A stretch of DNA of 64,000 bases from the NCBI GenBank assembly GCA_019321725.1, contig CM033108.1, positions 5,464,001-5,528,000 of the forward strand, in the 5' to 3' direction. A program made the translations under genes and the position numbers. The first letter of the stretch is position 1. Every line of letters begins with the position of its first letter. The notes below the pieces were generated by a model. The model saw only the letters and a list, made by a program, of their open reading frames with translations. It was not told the DNA's origin and did not search any database. Origin of the DNA: Paulownia fortunei. Taxonomy: Eukaryota; Streptophyta; Magnoliopsida; Lamiales; Paulowniaceae. Positions 38,611 through 51,733 of the stretch are shown in pieces.

Positions 38611-40583
38611 GATCGGTATCACAGGCCTACCAAATTTAAAACTTATTTTTCAATAATTTTGTTTAACTAATATAGAGTGAGTAAGAGTCGATCTTCCGAA
38701 AGTCAAAACTAACTGATTTACTATCGACTTACTAACTAAAAAATTTAACTTCAAAATTACTAACCTAAAACTAAAACTCAACAAGTAAACTTTAAAAATA
38801 AACAACAAACGGTATGAGAGGGTTTGATTCAATTAATTAATATTGCAAAAACTAAAACTAAATAAAACGGAAGGCAATCAAAATCAAAACAACAAGCAAC
38901 AAGTGAATAAAGTAAATTGAGGTTTTGCCGCAACTATACAATGAATTATAATTTTATATTAATATTATTAGTAACTTGTCATTGAAATTATCAACTGTAG
39001 GTAATAATAAACTATACTACCCCGATCTTTCCTTAATTGCTCGTTGGGTAAAACAAGCTCTCTACCTAATTCCCTACTTATCAAACAACCAAGAACAAGC
39101 TCTCTAGATTTAATTCAATGGATGCATTAAAACGAGAAATATAGATTGATTTAAGCAACAACCACACAAACTCAGTTCATTTAACTTTGGTTATGTTTTT
39201 CATTGTAATTAACAAAAATATCCTATAATCGTTAATCACAATTTACTACATATGATTAAAAATTCAAAATAATTATGAATCCAAAATCTCTAATCTAATT
39301 GTAGGGAATTCTCAAACCCAATTTGGTTGTGCACCCAAATAAAGCAAGAATATACCCATTAAGACATTAAGCATTGAAAAATATAAATAACTTTAATTGA
39401 AAAATTGATCAATAATATCAAATATTTAATTATAAGAACCATATATAGGGTTTTGAAATCACTCTCAATCAAAAAGGAAATCTAGCATAACATGATATAA
39501 AATGATGAGAAAATTATAATTGACAATTTTGGGAGGTAAAGAAATTTAAAGGTTGAAGAAGATAGTTGAGGTTGATGGTGGATTATGGATGTCTTCTCCT
39601 ACAAGCTTCTTCCACTTCATTTTCCTTGATATCCAAGATCCTAAGATTGTTTTCAAAGATGAATGAATTTTAAAAAGTGAGTCAAAAATGAAATGCATGT
39701 TGAGAGGATAATGTGTGAGAGAAGCGTGAGATAGTATGTGTAAATTTGTTGAACAATGTGTAATTTTGTTGTAGAGTATATAATGTGTGTTGTGATTTTA
39801 GGAATCTAAAGTGTATATATGAATATGTGTGATGTATATGTATATATTTTATACATATCAAAAAATGTACTAAAAGGTATGAAAAGCCATCATTTGTCAC
39901 CACTCTAAATAAAATAAATCAATTCTGTTATACAGATGGTGCATAGGCTCTCTGTTTTGTCGCTTAGAGTGCCAATTGCTCTGTTTTTGTTCAATTTTGG
40001 CGCCTAGGGGCTTAGACGTCGTTGTTGCAGTTTTTCTTATTCGCTTCAGTGCTTTGACATTGTTCAATATTTTTTAACTGAATTTTAAGCCCTTTCTAAT
40101 ATGAACTAACTTTTAGTATTTTCATAAAAATTGTAACACTATCTTCTACATTTTTTTAACTGTTTTAATCGGATCCATATCATATTTGTGGAGAAAGTTA
40201 TGCAAAAAATACGAAAACTACTGTATCTGAAAATTTTAGTGTACTTTTAACTCTTTAAACGAATTTTTCTCTTTGAAATCAATTGAGTTGGGATAAGTTG
40301 TCAACATGAAACTTGTAGTCCTACCACTTATATTTTTAATGAGGTAAGAAGCAGGTCAATAGGGTTTTGGATCAAAAATTTATTCATAAAATATGAAAAC
40401 TGTCGTAGTGGTACCGTATCAATGAAATTTGGCTCAAAAATATTTATTTCAACTTTATTTTAGCTCAATTTCGATCTATTGATTCCCAAACTCCTATTAC
40501 ATAAAAAATATTAATAATAATAAAACAAAGAAGACATAGATGAATCAATATAAAATATATAAAAATATACATATATATATATA
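38611..40583. mobile_element. Unclassified insertion of about 2.0 kb in unit I
   Basis: Absent from the matching place in unit II (51,093-51,104), which reads straight through. The flanks AAATG (38,606-38,610) and AAATA (40,584-40,588) may be an eroded target duplication. It contains a string like GTAAGAGTCGATCTTCCGAAAGTC near 38,678 (first 20 nt diagnostic) that resembles the segment right of the primer-site relic at 14.4 kb. It also contains TTTTGGCGCCTAGG near 40,000. No coding capacity is seen. Confidence 0.5.
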
Positions 40584-41691
40584 AAATATTCAAAAAAAGG
40601 AACTAATTTTTGGAGGAAAAATGTGGTAGTTGGCAAACAAAAATTCTTTAATGGAGGCACAAAACTACACTATATTAGTTAGTAACGTGTTGTTGTCCAA
40701 GTCTATTTCATGTTAGGAAGGCTAAATTCTTCTCCAAAGTCTTGTTCTACCTACAACACAAACAAGTCCTTAGAATAGTCAAAAAGTTTTCCACTAAAGC
40801 CCTATCAAATTCTACATCTCAACTAGAGACAAATATAAATAGGAAAAAAATACTTGATAGAGTAAAATAAGTTATCAAAAATAAAGAAACAATAACTGAA
40901 TCTATATGACTATGTATGATAATATCATGTTACACCCATTGTAATATACACTTTGATAATTCACAAGTGCTTCATTTCATAAAAAAAAAGGTACTTATCA
41001 TTCAAACATCCGATATATTATTCATTACGTATAATATATCAAAAACCGACTATGGATAATGAGCATTATGTTGCGGCATGGTCTACGAAAATGGAATCCC
41101 ACTTTAATTAATTTTTTATGGGTACAAATGATTATACCTTTAATATTATTACAGAGCTTATCATTCTGATACGTGCATGTTTAGAAATATTTTTAAAATG
41201 AAAATCCATCTTATAAATAGATTTTTTAATATTAATTTTTTTAAAAAGTGCTTATAAATATTATTAAATGTTTGGTAAAAATAAACTTTAATGTCTATCT
41301 GGTGGAAGTACGAGTAAAAAAATTCAAAAACCACAAATTTGCATTTCTCAAAGTAGATTTTTAGAGAATTGACTTATTCTAAAAGTTCATGAAGAAATAA
41401 CTACCAAACACATAATTTTTTTACGAATGAACTCATATATCCAAGAGTCCATTTAAAGTGGATTTCCAAATATAATGTGGTTGGATTCTATGTAATGACA
41501 ATATATATATATATATATATTTATTGTGAAATTATAAGCTCAATTTGCAACTAAAATGTGCCATTGCTAGATTAACCAGACAAAATACTTGGTAATTTTT
41601 AGGAAAAAAACAATAAATAAACAATGTCCTTAATATCATCTTCTCCATCAAATTAATACGGCTGAGAAATGACGAAAGCCTGGTCCAATAT

Positions 41692-41984
41692 AGAATATTA
41701 GCCACAGGATAAGCTTAGAAACGATATCGTTAATATGCATTTGGTTAAGAAGCTAAAAATGAAATACGATCAATTTAAAACTTATAGAAGATGTGGAAAA
41801 TCGGTTAAATAGGTCGACTCAGATAATAATAGTAATGATCATATTTAAAATAGAATATTAACCACAAGATAAGCTTAGAAACGGCAATGTTGATATGCAG
41901 TTGGTTAAGACAGCTGAAAATGAAATATGATCAATTCAAGACATAAGAGTAGACGTGGAAAACTGCTTAAATAGGTCGACCCCA

Positions 41985-42022
<38 letters not shown>

Positions 42023-42030
42023 TCATATTC
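41692..42030. repeat. 160-bp tandem repeat, two copies
   Basis: AGAATATTArCCACArGATAAGCTTAGAAACG begins copies at 41,692 and 41,852 (first 20 nt diagnostic). Each continues through GATCAATTyAArACwTA and AAATAGGTCGAC. Copy 2 ends in (AAT)n. In unit II the corresponding place holds a MITE. Confidence 0.75.
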
Positions 42031-43619
42031 AATTGTCAGAACAATTAAGTGTGAATCCCACGATGCCAAAGGCTAGATAATCACTTATTATTATAATTAC
42101 TAATTAATTAAATTTCGTAACGAGTCATATTATTTTTTTCCAGCATATAGCATATGTTTAACAAGATTAATCCCAAGAGTGTGAAAGCATAAGAATTTAG
42201 AGAATCTGATATTAAAAAAGCTATACCATTACCACGTCGTGTGAAAATATGTTGCATTTACCATTTTGGTACTAGATTCTTGTAGCATGCTTCATGCCCT
42301 TTGTTCCTTGTATGTTTCACATATACACACAAATTATGCTTAGATTATTAGCTTAAAAAATTATGTAGTGATTGCAAGATAGAAAATGAAACTATGAGCG
42401 TATTTGGTTGAATTCATAAGTTTGTAAAAATATCTTACAAGATGTTTGATAGTTTATTGAGATATTCAGAAATATTTAACAATTTTTTTAAGAGAACCTT
42501 AAAGAAAAAATGGTCAGAAGATTGTCAATTGTTTCTTAAGATTTTAACAAAATTCTTTAGTTAAATCATTTAAATTGTAAAATTATCATTACTAACATAA
42601 AAAGAAAAAAAAAACCTTAATACTCTTATTTTATCCAAATAATTCAAAAATTTATTTTTAAAATAAAATCTAACATTTCAAATACGTATTATAAGATGTT
42701 TTATATAAACTTAGCCAAACACCTTGAAGTGACTGATTTTTGCACATAATATTATAGGGGTGCTGCTAATATATAATTGCAATCTCAATTTGGACAATTT
42801 TACGTTGAAGCGAGTGTATAGAAATTATGTTTGTTGCGTTTACAACAAGGCATGTTATATGTGATCTAACACTTATCTGTATGATGATAGAGAAAAAAAT
42901 AAAAATAAAATATTTTTTTCAAAATAAAATATTAAATTAGAATAAAACATTTGCTAGGCCAAAGGTTATGCTGAGACAGCGAGAAATATTAAGTGCAATT
43001 CATGAGACCAACAATGATTTGCTCCTTTAGATTGTTACATGATATTCTAATATTCTGTGCACCACACCATGCCAATGAATGCTTCATGCATGAGTGCTGT
43101 AAATTTTGTTGGTAACATATATAATATATAAGTAGTGGATAAATTAAGCGTGAAAGTTTGACAAAGATTGTACTATGATTTTTGTCCTATCCTTTTCCTC
43201 TTGTCTTCATTATTGTCAGACAAAATTTGACAAAATAATGTTTTTGTAAGAAGATAAACTCTAACCCTTTACCTCAATAAAGGATCAGGACGAAATTAGA
43301 AAATTTGCATTTTGACAGACTTCAATTTGAATATAATATATATCAGGTTTTAATTTAAAAATATTTAATTGATATATTTTGATTTTTTTTTTTGATATAT
43401 TGAAGAAAGTATTTTTTTATTGTAAATATCTCTATTTAGTAGTGTTTCATCACTCTTTTTTAATATTTTATATTTTTTAATATAAAAATTAAATAATATA
43501 TATTTATAGTAATGTAATGATAGGAAGAAATAAGTATATATATATATATTATTAATGTAATGACTTGAATATATATAAAACTATATAATATTTAAAATGT
43601 ATATAAATGTGTTGAAAGA

Positions 43620-43815
43620 ATGAAAATCTATCAAATAAACAAATGAATGCATGAATGATGCAACTTGTGGCAACCCCACGCTCACCACCCCACCCCCAAA
43701 AGAAGGCCCCATAATTGCCATTAAATAGGCCAAGAATAGATGACACCCATCAAGTCTTCAATCAAACACAAGAAGATATTCCAGCACCTGACTCTGCTCT
43801 CAACAATACGTCGAC
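43620..43815 (+). promoter_or_regulatory. Core promoter and leader of NAS copy 1
   Basis: A TATA-like ATTAAATA at 43,720-43,727 lies 89 nt before the ATG. It is preceded by a C-rich strip (CTCACCACCCCACCCCC) that is conserved ahead of copy 2. An extra ATG at 43,740 opens an out-of-frame reading that overlaps the NAS start. Copy 2 lacks this ATG. Whether it is transcribed is unknown. Confidence 0.5.
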
Positions 43816-44804
43816 ATGGTTTGTCTGAGAGATCCTCTTGTCCAGAAAGTGTGCGAGCTGTACGAGAAGATCTCCAAGCTGGAAACTCTCACCCCCTCCA
43901 AAGATGTCGACATCCTCTTCACACGCCTCGTCGCCACCTGCATCCCACCCCACCCCATCGACGTCGCCAATCTCTGCACCAAAATCAAACGTATTAGGAA
44001 CAACTTAATTATCCTCTGCAGCCAAGCAGAAGGCCTCCTGGAGAAGCACTACTCCACAATCCTCGGATCCTACGAAAATCCCCTCGACCACCTCGACATC
44101 TTCCCCTACTATTCCAACTATCTCAAGCTCAGTCGCCGGGAATTCGACCTCCTCGGCCACCACTGTTCCAATCCCAGCCGCGTTGCGTTTGTGGGTTCAG
44201 GACCCCTCCCCCTCACCTCCATTGTCTTGGCCACTCGTTACCTGAACTCCGCTGTTTTCCACAACTATGACGTCGATGCTTCTGCTAATTCCATGGCGAT
44301 GAAACTTGTAGAGTCGCATCCCGACTTGTCCAAACGAATGGAATTCCGCACGACCGATATCATGAATGCATCTGGGGCCGCATTGAAAAACTATGATGTC
44401 GTTTTCTTGGCGGCCCTTGTGGGGATGGAGACGGATGAGAAGATGCGCGTAATCGAGCATTTGGCCAAGCACATGGCGCCTGGGCGATTCTCATGCTCAG
44501 GAGCGCCCATGGGGCTCGTGCTTTCCTGTATCCGGTGGTGGAGCCTCGTGATATCCGGGGATTTGAGGTGCTCTCTGTGTATCATCCGAGCGATGATGTA
44601 ATTAACTCGGTTGTTGTTGCTCGTAAGTGTCCAAAACTCGTGCATTCTGTTGTTGATAATGGGTTCGGAGTACCCGTAATGCCTTGCAGCAAGTGTGGTC
44701 ATGAGATTCAAGGGTTCAATCCCCTCAGCCAGATGAACATGATTGAAGAATTCGCATGCCAAGACCATTTAGCATTACCTGATCACTGTTTAATGCACCC
44801 GTAG
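43816..44804 (+). pseudogene. NAS: Nicotianamine synthase copy 1, frameshifted
   Basis: NAS condenses three S-adenosylmethionines into nicotianamine, a metal chelator for iron, zinc and copper transport. The gene is single-exon, as usual. The N-terminus MVCLRDPLVQKVCELYEKIS opens at 43,816. The SAM-site block VAFVGSGPLPLTS lies near residue 125, and FHNYDVDASA and VVFLAALVGMETDEK follow. The frame is good to about 44,482, where GGGG in the sister copies is GGG. After this 1-bp deletion, MLRSAHGARAFLYPVVEP and the C-terminus read in another frame to 44,804. About 50 bp near 44,770 are missing compared with copy 2, replacing the EDHVC end. The 5' frame alone gives 261 aa with a wrong tail. A consensus error is possible. 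Confidence 0.85.
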
Positions 44805-45536
44805 AATGTGTCCATTTTTGTGTTGTTTTGTGATCATTTTTGTGTTCTGCATTTGGCTTATGTACCTCTCATTACTGCTGAGTAGTTAATTACTTTTGTC
44901 ATATTTGTATTTTGGATGCTCTTGAACTACATATGTTCAAATATTCCCATGGATTCCATATATTTACAAATACAACTCAATTACTTGCTTTAATTTCATT
45001 TTTAATCCTTAAACAAGAATTGAAATCTGAAGTTAATTGAGCTAAGAGCTCGTTTAGTTGGGATGAAAACCAAATGCATAAGAGAAGTGAAAGTATAAGT
45101 GTATGCAGAAGATAAATTTATTTGTTTGGTTTGAAAGAATATTTGGATGTATATGAAACTCTTATAGCCCAATTTCTCTATTTTGTGTTATTTACCTTTT
45201 ATCTTCCGTTAAAATAAATGGCTTCTATTCTCCTTCGGGGACATCATCCCTAGCTAAAAATAAATAAATAAATAATGGTACCACTTACTAGTTAAATTAT
45301 TGCAGAAGAAGTTTCTAACTTTAATATATATTAATTGATTATTAGTAAATTTAAATTATTTAATAGTATATATATACGTTATCTAACACAAAATAAAATA
45401 AGGTAAATTGCTAAACTGAAAAAAATTATGCTTCCATTCCCATGTTACTTTTATTGTGCCAAATAAAAATAAAATATTTGAGATATACTTCATTTTTGGG
45501 TTACACCAAATAATTTAATGTAAAAATAATAATATA

Positions 45537-46395
45537 TGTTAAGTCTAAAATTGGCTAGAAACCCCAAGTTTATTGTATATTTTGGAATTGTAAATTTTGA
45601 AAAGTTATTGACTTACCAATTGCAATCTTATAGCTGCCGATTTATTGATAATGTATCTAACACCTTTTATTGGTTATGTGAAGATTTGTTAAGTATGAAA
45701 AGATATTTCCAAGATATTGATTGGAAATATTCAAAAAGATATCTTGTGGGATTTAGATTTATACAATGAAGATAAATAAAGATCTTCTTGAGATGAGAAT
45801 GATCTTTAAAAATTATGGAAGTCCAAATACAACGTATCTAGACACTTTAATATGATTAATGGAGATAATATAGATACTGTATAAAAAGACTTGAAGCAAG
45901 AAGATTGATTAATGCTTTTGAACGTCAAATCATTATTCGAACTTTAAATAAGTGCCGTTTCGCACAATTCACTTTTCGGGAGAAGAAGGTGAGCCTTTTG
46001 GGAGAATGACACAATTTTTTGGGAGAAGAATTTAAAGATCTTCGGGAGAAGGTCGGTTTGCTATCTGAAGAGATTTCAGCATTGAAAAGAGTTCAATAGT
46101 GCAGACTTAAAAATCGAGAGGATCTCGTTGGACATTCACTAGTTGATTAAGTTCAATAACGACGTTATTTGTAAAGAATGAGTCTTTATATTATGAATAA
46201 ATCCTATAATTGTAATTGTACAATTTGAATTAGTGAAGTGTTCATTGCAGGTGGTGGCCTCGTGCATATAGAGTACATTTGTACTTGAAACACGTAAAAT
46301 ATTTATGTGTCATTTACTTTACTGTCCTTTATTATTACAACAATTGAATCTAATTAACAAGTAAAATTGATAATAACGCTAAAACAAATCTAACA
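45537..46395 (+). mobile_element. Solo LTR, 859 bp, with perfect 5-bp target duplication
   Basis: Begins TGTTAAGTC and ends ATCTAACA (inverted TGTTA/TAACA). It is bounded by ATATA at 45,532-45,536 and ATATA at 46,396-46,400. Unit I has an uninterrupted empty site at about 37,760. The interior lacks coding sequence, and its 3' part (CACGTAAAATATTTATGTGT) looks like a copia-type LTR. Strand is inferred from that. Confidence 0.85.
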
Positions 46396-46590
46396 ATATA
46401 TTTTTTATATGTAAAGTAAGTTCCACTTCCACTTCTATTTCCCTTTCTCCCTTATTCAACCAAATAAATAAGGCCTAGATTTCTATATTATATCTTATTT
46501 ATTATATTAGAGCTTATGGTAAAATATTTGAAAATTCATATTTTGGGCTTTCGAGGACTTTGCAAAAATAGTGTATCCTAGATGTGTGGT

Positions 46591-47035
46591 TGATGAGCAT
46601 AGTTTTTAAATTAGGCTCAAGTGTCATCCAACTCCAGCTCAATAAAACATTCAGGCTCAAGTGACTTAAGTCATGTAAGAGGTTTATGTGGGCCAATAAT
46701 ATCAAATACTAGTCTAACAAGATACACAAACCTATAAAACCCAAATCATATCAAAGGCCCATGCAACCCATATCCAATTTAAACAGGTATAAGTACCCCC
46801 ATTATTCTTATTTATAAGGTATGCAATTTATTTGCTCATTCTAGTTTATTTAGTTATTATTTTCTTTCTAAAATCAGTGCTGACTTAAGTATTGAAGGGG
46901 TTTCTTTAGGACACTCCTGGAGACTCCTAACTGTTTGTTTATATTGCAGGCAAGAACCACTATTTTTAACAACTACTATGAATGATCAGTTTTACAAGGA
47001 ACTGCTCACCCAACTTTAGGTAACACACCGCATCA
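46591..47035. repeat. Left LTR of the 4.1-kb element
   Basis: TGATGAGC...CGCATCA. Shared blocks with the right LTR include TGTCATCCAACT, TCATATCAAA, GCTTATTyA-like and TTAGGTAACACAC, in the same order. Confidence 0.75.
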
Positions 47036-47279
47036 TTTTAATGCCTTTTGTGAGACCTTTTTCCTTAGCATTGAGAAGGCAGATCCGGTTATAAGCTAAA
47101 GAGATTAGCATAGCCGAGGAGAGGGGGTGATCGAGATAGAGCAGACAACGACCCCATATGGTCACGCTTTAGCAACCTTTAAGGTCTTAACACCAACAAA
47201 CTCCTACAATGTGCTAGAATAGTAGCTCCAACCGAGGAACTCTAAACCAAGAACAAATCATTAATAAGAGTGGAGTAGA

Positions 47280-49380
47280 TCGATGATCCTTGAAGTCCGC
47301 CAGAAGTGCCCAACTGCAAGAAACACCTATCAAACTAGCGACCTTTGGAGAATCTACTTGAAGCATCTACCCAGTAGTTTTAGGAGCATCTACCCACACG
47401 GCCTCAAGAGTATCCACCCTAGCAGCCCCACAAGTCTTTGCCCCAACGTACATCCAGAAGCATCCACTCTAGTAACCTCAAGAGTTTTTACTCCATGACC
47501 CTTGAAATGTCAGCCTTAGTGGTCTTAGGAGCATCCACCTTCTTGCCCAACAAATGTCTGACTTAGCAGTACCCAGACAAGGGACCTCCAATAGGAGCAG
47601 TTGTACTCCAACTCATCCTGAAAGAGCTCCAAGCCTTGTTGGATAACACTTCTAGCCAAGTTGCAATAAGAGTTGTCGCCTAATATATGGAGGCTCAACA
47701 TGTTGAGTGTCATCCTTCCTCCTCTCATTGATGTAAAGGATTAAATTAACTTCTAAAGAAAACAAAGTTCATTAGAAATAGTACGGGAAGAAGTAACTAA
47801 TGGAGAAATTCTCTCTAGATAAGGAACAAAGTAAGCAACCCTCTAGAAAGACAAGACTCTTGCAACATCTCTTTCCATCCCACCATGGACTAAGGAGCAT
47901 ATGAGCGAATATCGACCATTAGTGGTTATATGCCTAATGTAAAGCCTATTTATGTAGTTATTCTAGTTGAGCCCTAACCATCGGGAATACAAAATTCCAT
48001 CATGCTAGAGTGCAATGACACTAGAAACCCACAAAAGTACCTGGACAAAAATCTTCCGTATGATACTTGTCAAGCACGTACTAGGATCCACCAGCTACCT
48101 ATTGAAGCCATCACCAGATCGGAACACCATACGATGTACTTTTTATATTAATTTATCATCTACAAAAAGTACCCAAGACACCCATATATTTGTTCATAAT
48201 AAAATAGAAAGACAATGAAGGCTTGGGAGAATACATCGAGTAGTTTGTTGAAGCTGTGAACAAAGTGTCACACATCAGCCACGAGCTCTTCGTTGGTATT
48301 TTATGGCAAAACCTCGGGCAAAGAAAGGGCTTAAAGAATCCATCGCAGAAAAACCATCAGGATCTCTAAAGGAGTTGTTAACACTGGAAGATGAGCATAT
48401 CCGCATTAAAGAGGTTATATGCTGCTCCCAGCTTGAAAGGAAGACTAAAGCATGATAAGGGAATCCCATGCCAATATACTATGAAGTGCACTAAAAGCAA
48501 ATATATCATACAACCTCAGTAAGTCCAGCCAAGTTTGAGGCAAAGTAGCGGCTCTCCATCCCAACTTCTCTGGAGCAGTTGCACTCTCACCTAGATGGAC
48601 AAGGGACAAGCAGATGAAATGCAAGAAGTAAGGACAAATTAATCCTCATGTCTCCACTGACAGTTGTCCTACCTCAACTGGCATCCCTTAACTAGCATGC
48701 CTTGACCAATGATATCTATAACTTTATACCTCGACTAGCGCATATCAAGGAATCATACCCCACTTATAATATGCTCTTATAGGGAACATCACCTTACAAG
48801 ATATTATATAAGTCCTATAAGAGGTTGCTCCCGACTATCTATAGCAAACATCAAACTTTTAGTAAGGTTGGCTTCGCACTAACTCTGGCATAAATAAAGT
48901 CCTAATAAAGGTTGGCTCCACATCGGGCCAGGCATAAACAAAGTCCTGATAAGATTGGGTTAGTATCGTCTCTCTGTGCTGGCTAGGGAAAAAACAAAGT
49001 GTCAACAAGGTTGGCTCTATGCTGGCTCAGTCATAAACAAAGTCCTTGTGCTCCACAACTGGCTCGGGCAAACACAAAGTCTCGATGAGGTTGGGTCCAT
49101 ATTAGTTCAGGAACAACCTAAGTTCTATAACCAGTGGCTCTACACCATTCCGAGCAAACTACAAAGTCCCGTAAGCAGTGGTTCCACAATATCTTGGGTA
49201 CAACCTAAGTCCCGTAAGTGGTGGCTCCATATTTTCCCAGACACAACTTAAGTTATGTAAGTGGTGGCTCTGTGCCTCCTTGGGCCATTCTCCAAATCTT
49301 ATAGGTAGTGACTCTGCACCAGCCGTGACAACTCTACAAGTTTTATAATTGGTGGCTCTATTCCATCCTTAGCAACTTCT
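47280..49380. repeat. Degenerate tandem repeats in the 4.1-kb element
   Basis: At 47,340-47,560, short units around GCATCTACCC / GCATCCACC / CTCAAGAGT recur. At about 48,860-49,380, at least eight diverged units of roughly 62 bp recur, built on CAAAGTCCCGTAAG and GGTGGCTC blocks. No protein is encoded by them in any frame throughout. Confidence 0.65.
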
Positions 49381-50251
49381 CAAAATCAGTAAGAGAATGC
49401 CCCACACAGCCCATGATAGACGTCTCAAAAAGAGAACCTATAAGAGGCTACTGTGAACAATCCCTAGTAATAATATTGATCAATATATACCAGAAGGAAT
49501 GACATAGCATATAAACAGGCTAAAAGTCATATTCATCAAGCCTGATCATCATAGCAGAAATCACAAGCCAGTAACAGTGATAGTACGTGCCAACTCCTTG
49601 CCGACATAAACATCTAAAATGCTTATTTAGAAATAAAAGTAGTCAACAAAACATGTGTTCAACAGACATGAAATGATAAGCCCAAGAAATAAGTAGGCAA
49701 AAAATCTCTGAGTCTAGAATAGAGATTTCATCAATATTCTATCTAAGTAACTACATCCTAAAAGGCTATTCTTGCATGCTCTATCGCTAATTGTGTCAGC
49801 AACTCCATCACCAAACGTCTTAATAGCTCCATTATCGGCTATTCCTGCCTCTCCATCACTTATTGAGGCACCCTCATTAGTATCTGACTCACTAAGATGA
49901 ACTCGACCTGCTCTCCAGAAACTTATTCTCCTCACAGTCAAAAATATCTAATAGATAATACTCCTGCATGCTCGCCAAGGCCACTCATCGCCCGACCAAG
50001 ATAAAAACACCTCGACCAGCAGCCACGACAGCCCCAACGGTTGAGGCTTCCCCAATGGCTGAGGCTAGCTCGCCTTGGCCGCATAAATCACGATCGAAGC
50101 CAGTGGGCAAGTTGTGGCCTCGCTCACCCGACCGGGCACACAAGCATCGGAAACACGCTGCGTGAGCCCATAGCAGTGGCTCCTCACTCCCGCCCCTCTC
50201 GTTCCGACCTAATCTCCCAAACATAAAGCAAATAAAGCTAGAATTGTTTAG

Positions 50252-50697
50252 TGATTAACTCTAAGCCAACCCTCAATATATTTCAAACTAGGCCTAATTG
50301 TCATCCAACTTCAGCTCAATGAAGCATTTAAGTCCAAGTGATCCAAATCACGTAAGAGGCCTATGCGATCTAAAGACATCATATATTAGTCTAACAAAGC
50401 ATACATGTCCACAAAGCACAAATCATATCAAAAGCCAATACGACCTATGTCCCACTTAAATAAATATAAATATCACCCTTCTACTCATTTACAAGGTACA
50501 CAATTTATTTACTCATTCTAGCTTATTCAATTATTGTTTGTCTCTAGAACCAACACTAACTTAAGTATCAAATGTATTTTTTCGGGACACTTCCAGGGAC
50601 CCTAATAATTTGTCCATGTTGTGCAGAAACTCCTCTTTCTAACAGCTACTAGGAAAGATCAATTTTCACCTCCCAACCTTAGGTAACACACTATACA
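50252..50697. repeat. Right LTR of the 4.1-kb element
   Basis: TGATTAAC...CTATACA, 446 bp, partner of 46,591-47,035. By eye it is considerably diverged from its partner, so the insertion is old. Confidence 0.75.
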
Positions 50698-51733
50698 GTG
50701 GCATAATAGAAATTTAAAATTTCAACTAATATATAAGTTATGATATTTATATTAAATACATGGAATCAATTTCGAATATAAAATATTACGTGTTGATAAT
50801 CATGATTTTTGTGCATATGTTCTACTACTTCTTACACATTTTTAATTATGAAATGGACAATCTTTATCATGAACTCAATTATAGCGATCCATATACACTA
50901 TCAAAAATAAGTTAAACAGAAGATTGAGTAATTTGAAGCATTTCAAATCTTGTATTGTGTCATAGAAAGCGAGGCATTTATGTAAATATACTTATTTTCT
51001 TGGTATCTCTAATAAATTTTTTATTGCATTGATGTTAACAAAAAATAGAAAATGAAAAGGATAATTATCCTTCAAAGAATGTTGCCACTTATAATAAATG
51101 TTCAACGAAGAAACTAATTTTGGAGAAAAAAAGTTTTACTTAGCAAACTAAAATTATTTAAGGGCGGCACGAAGTAAATAATAAAACAACCATTAGTTAA
51201 CCTTTTTCATGCAACGAATCAATTAATCTACATGAAACTACACCGTATTAGTATTACGGTAGGAAAGTCAAATCATTGTCACAAAGTCTTGTCCTCTAGT
51301 TGTCAGGGTTAGGATAAGCGAGAGGTTCGGCACTCAAATTAAAACCGCAACTACAGAAACATGTAGATAGGGGAAAAATATGCTACAACGGTAATGACAA
51401 TAAAAGAAATTATGAAAAGCAGAGAAATAATTGGGGTATTTATAGCTCAATCATGTGACTAAGAGCTATGGACCTAGTACCCACACAGGTAGGTTCTTTC
51501 ATTAACTTAGCTTTTAATGGGTAAAAATGATTATATATACTCTTAGTACTTTGGATATATAGTCGTATTATGTAATTCAATTTTTTTATATATATTTTGT
51601 GAAATTATAAGCTCAATTTGCAACTAAAATGTGCCATTGCTAGCTTAAAAAGACAAAACACTTGGTAATTCTTAGGAAAACAGAATATTAGCCTTAAGAT
51701 AGGTTTAGAAGAACCACGTGAATATGCATTTTG

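Larger units (their letters stand above)
36988..43719 (+). repeat. NAS segmental duplication unit I (3' flank of a lost copy plus upstream region of NAS copy 1)
   Basis: The left end (36,990-37,700) matches the 3' flank of NAS copy 1 (44,898-45,530), but no NAS lies before it. The remainder (37,700-43,719) matches 46,396-53,700 in order, for example AAACAGAAGATTGAGTAATT (38,358 and 50,913) and ACCATTACCACGTCGTGTGA (42,225 and 52,368). Without later insertions the unit including NAS is about 5.8 kb, the same as unit II. It contains (AT)n near 41,499-41,519 and (ATA)n near 41,985-42,019. No other gene is present. Confidence 0.8.
46591..50697. mobile_element. Non-autonomous LTR element (LARD-like), 4.1 kb
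   Basis: Direct LTRs of 445 and 446 bp flank a 3.2-kb interior without gag or pol. The flanks are GTGGT (46,586-46,590) and GTGGC (50,698-50,702), consistent with a 5-bp target duplication with one change. Unit I has an empty site at about 38,130 (GTGTGGTACAATG). The interior is less AT-rich than its surroundings, with degenerate repeats and a GC-rich strip at 49,960-50,220. I could not fix the orientation: neither side shows a convincing primer site or purine tract. Confidence 0.75.
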
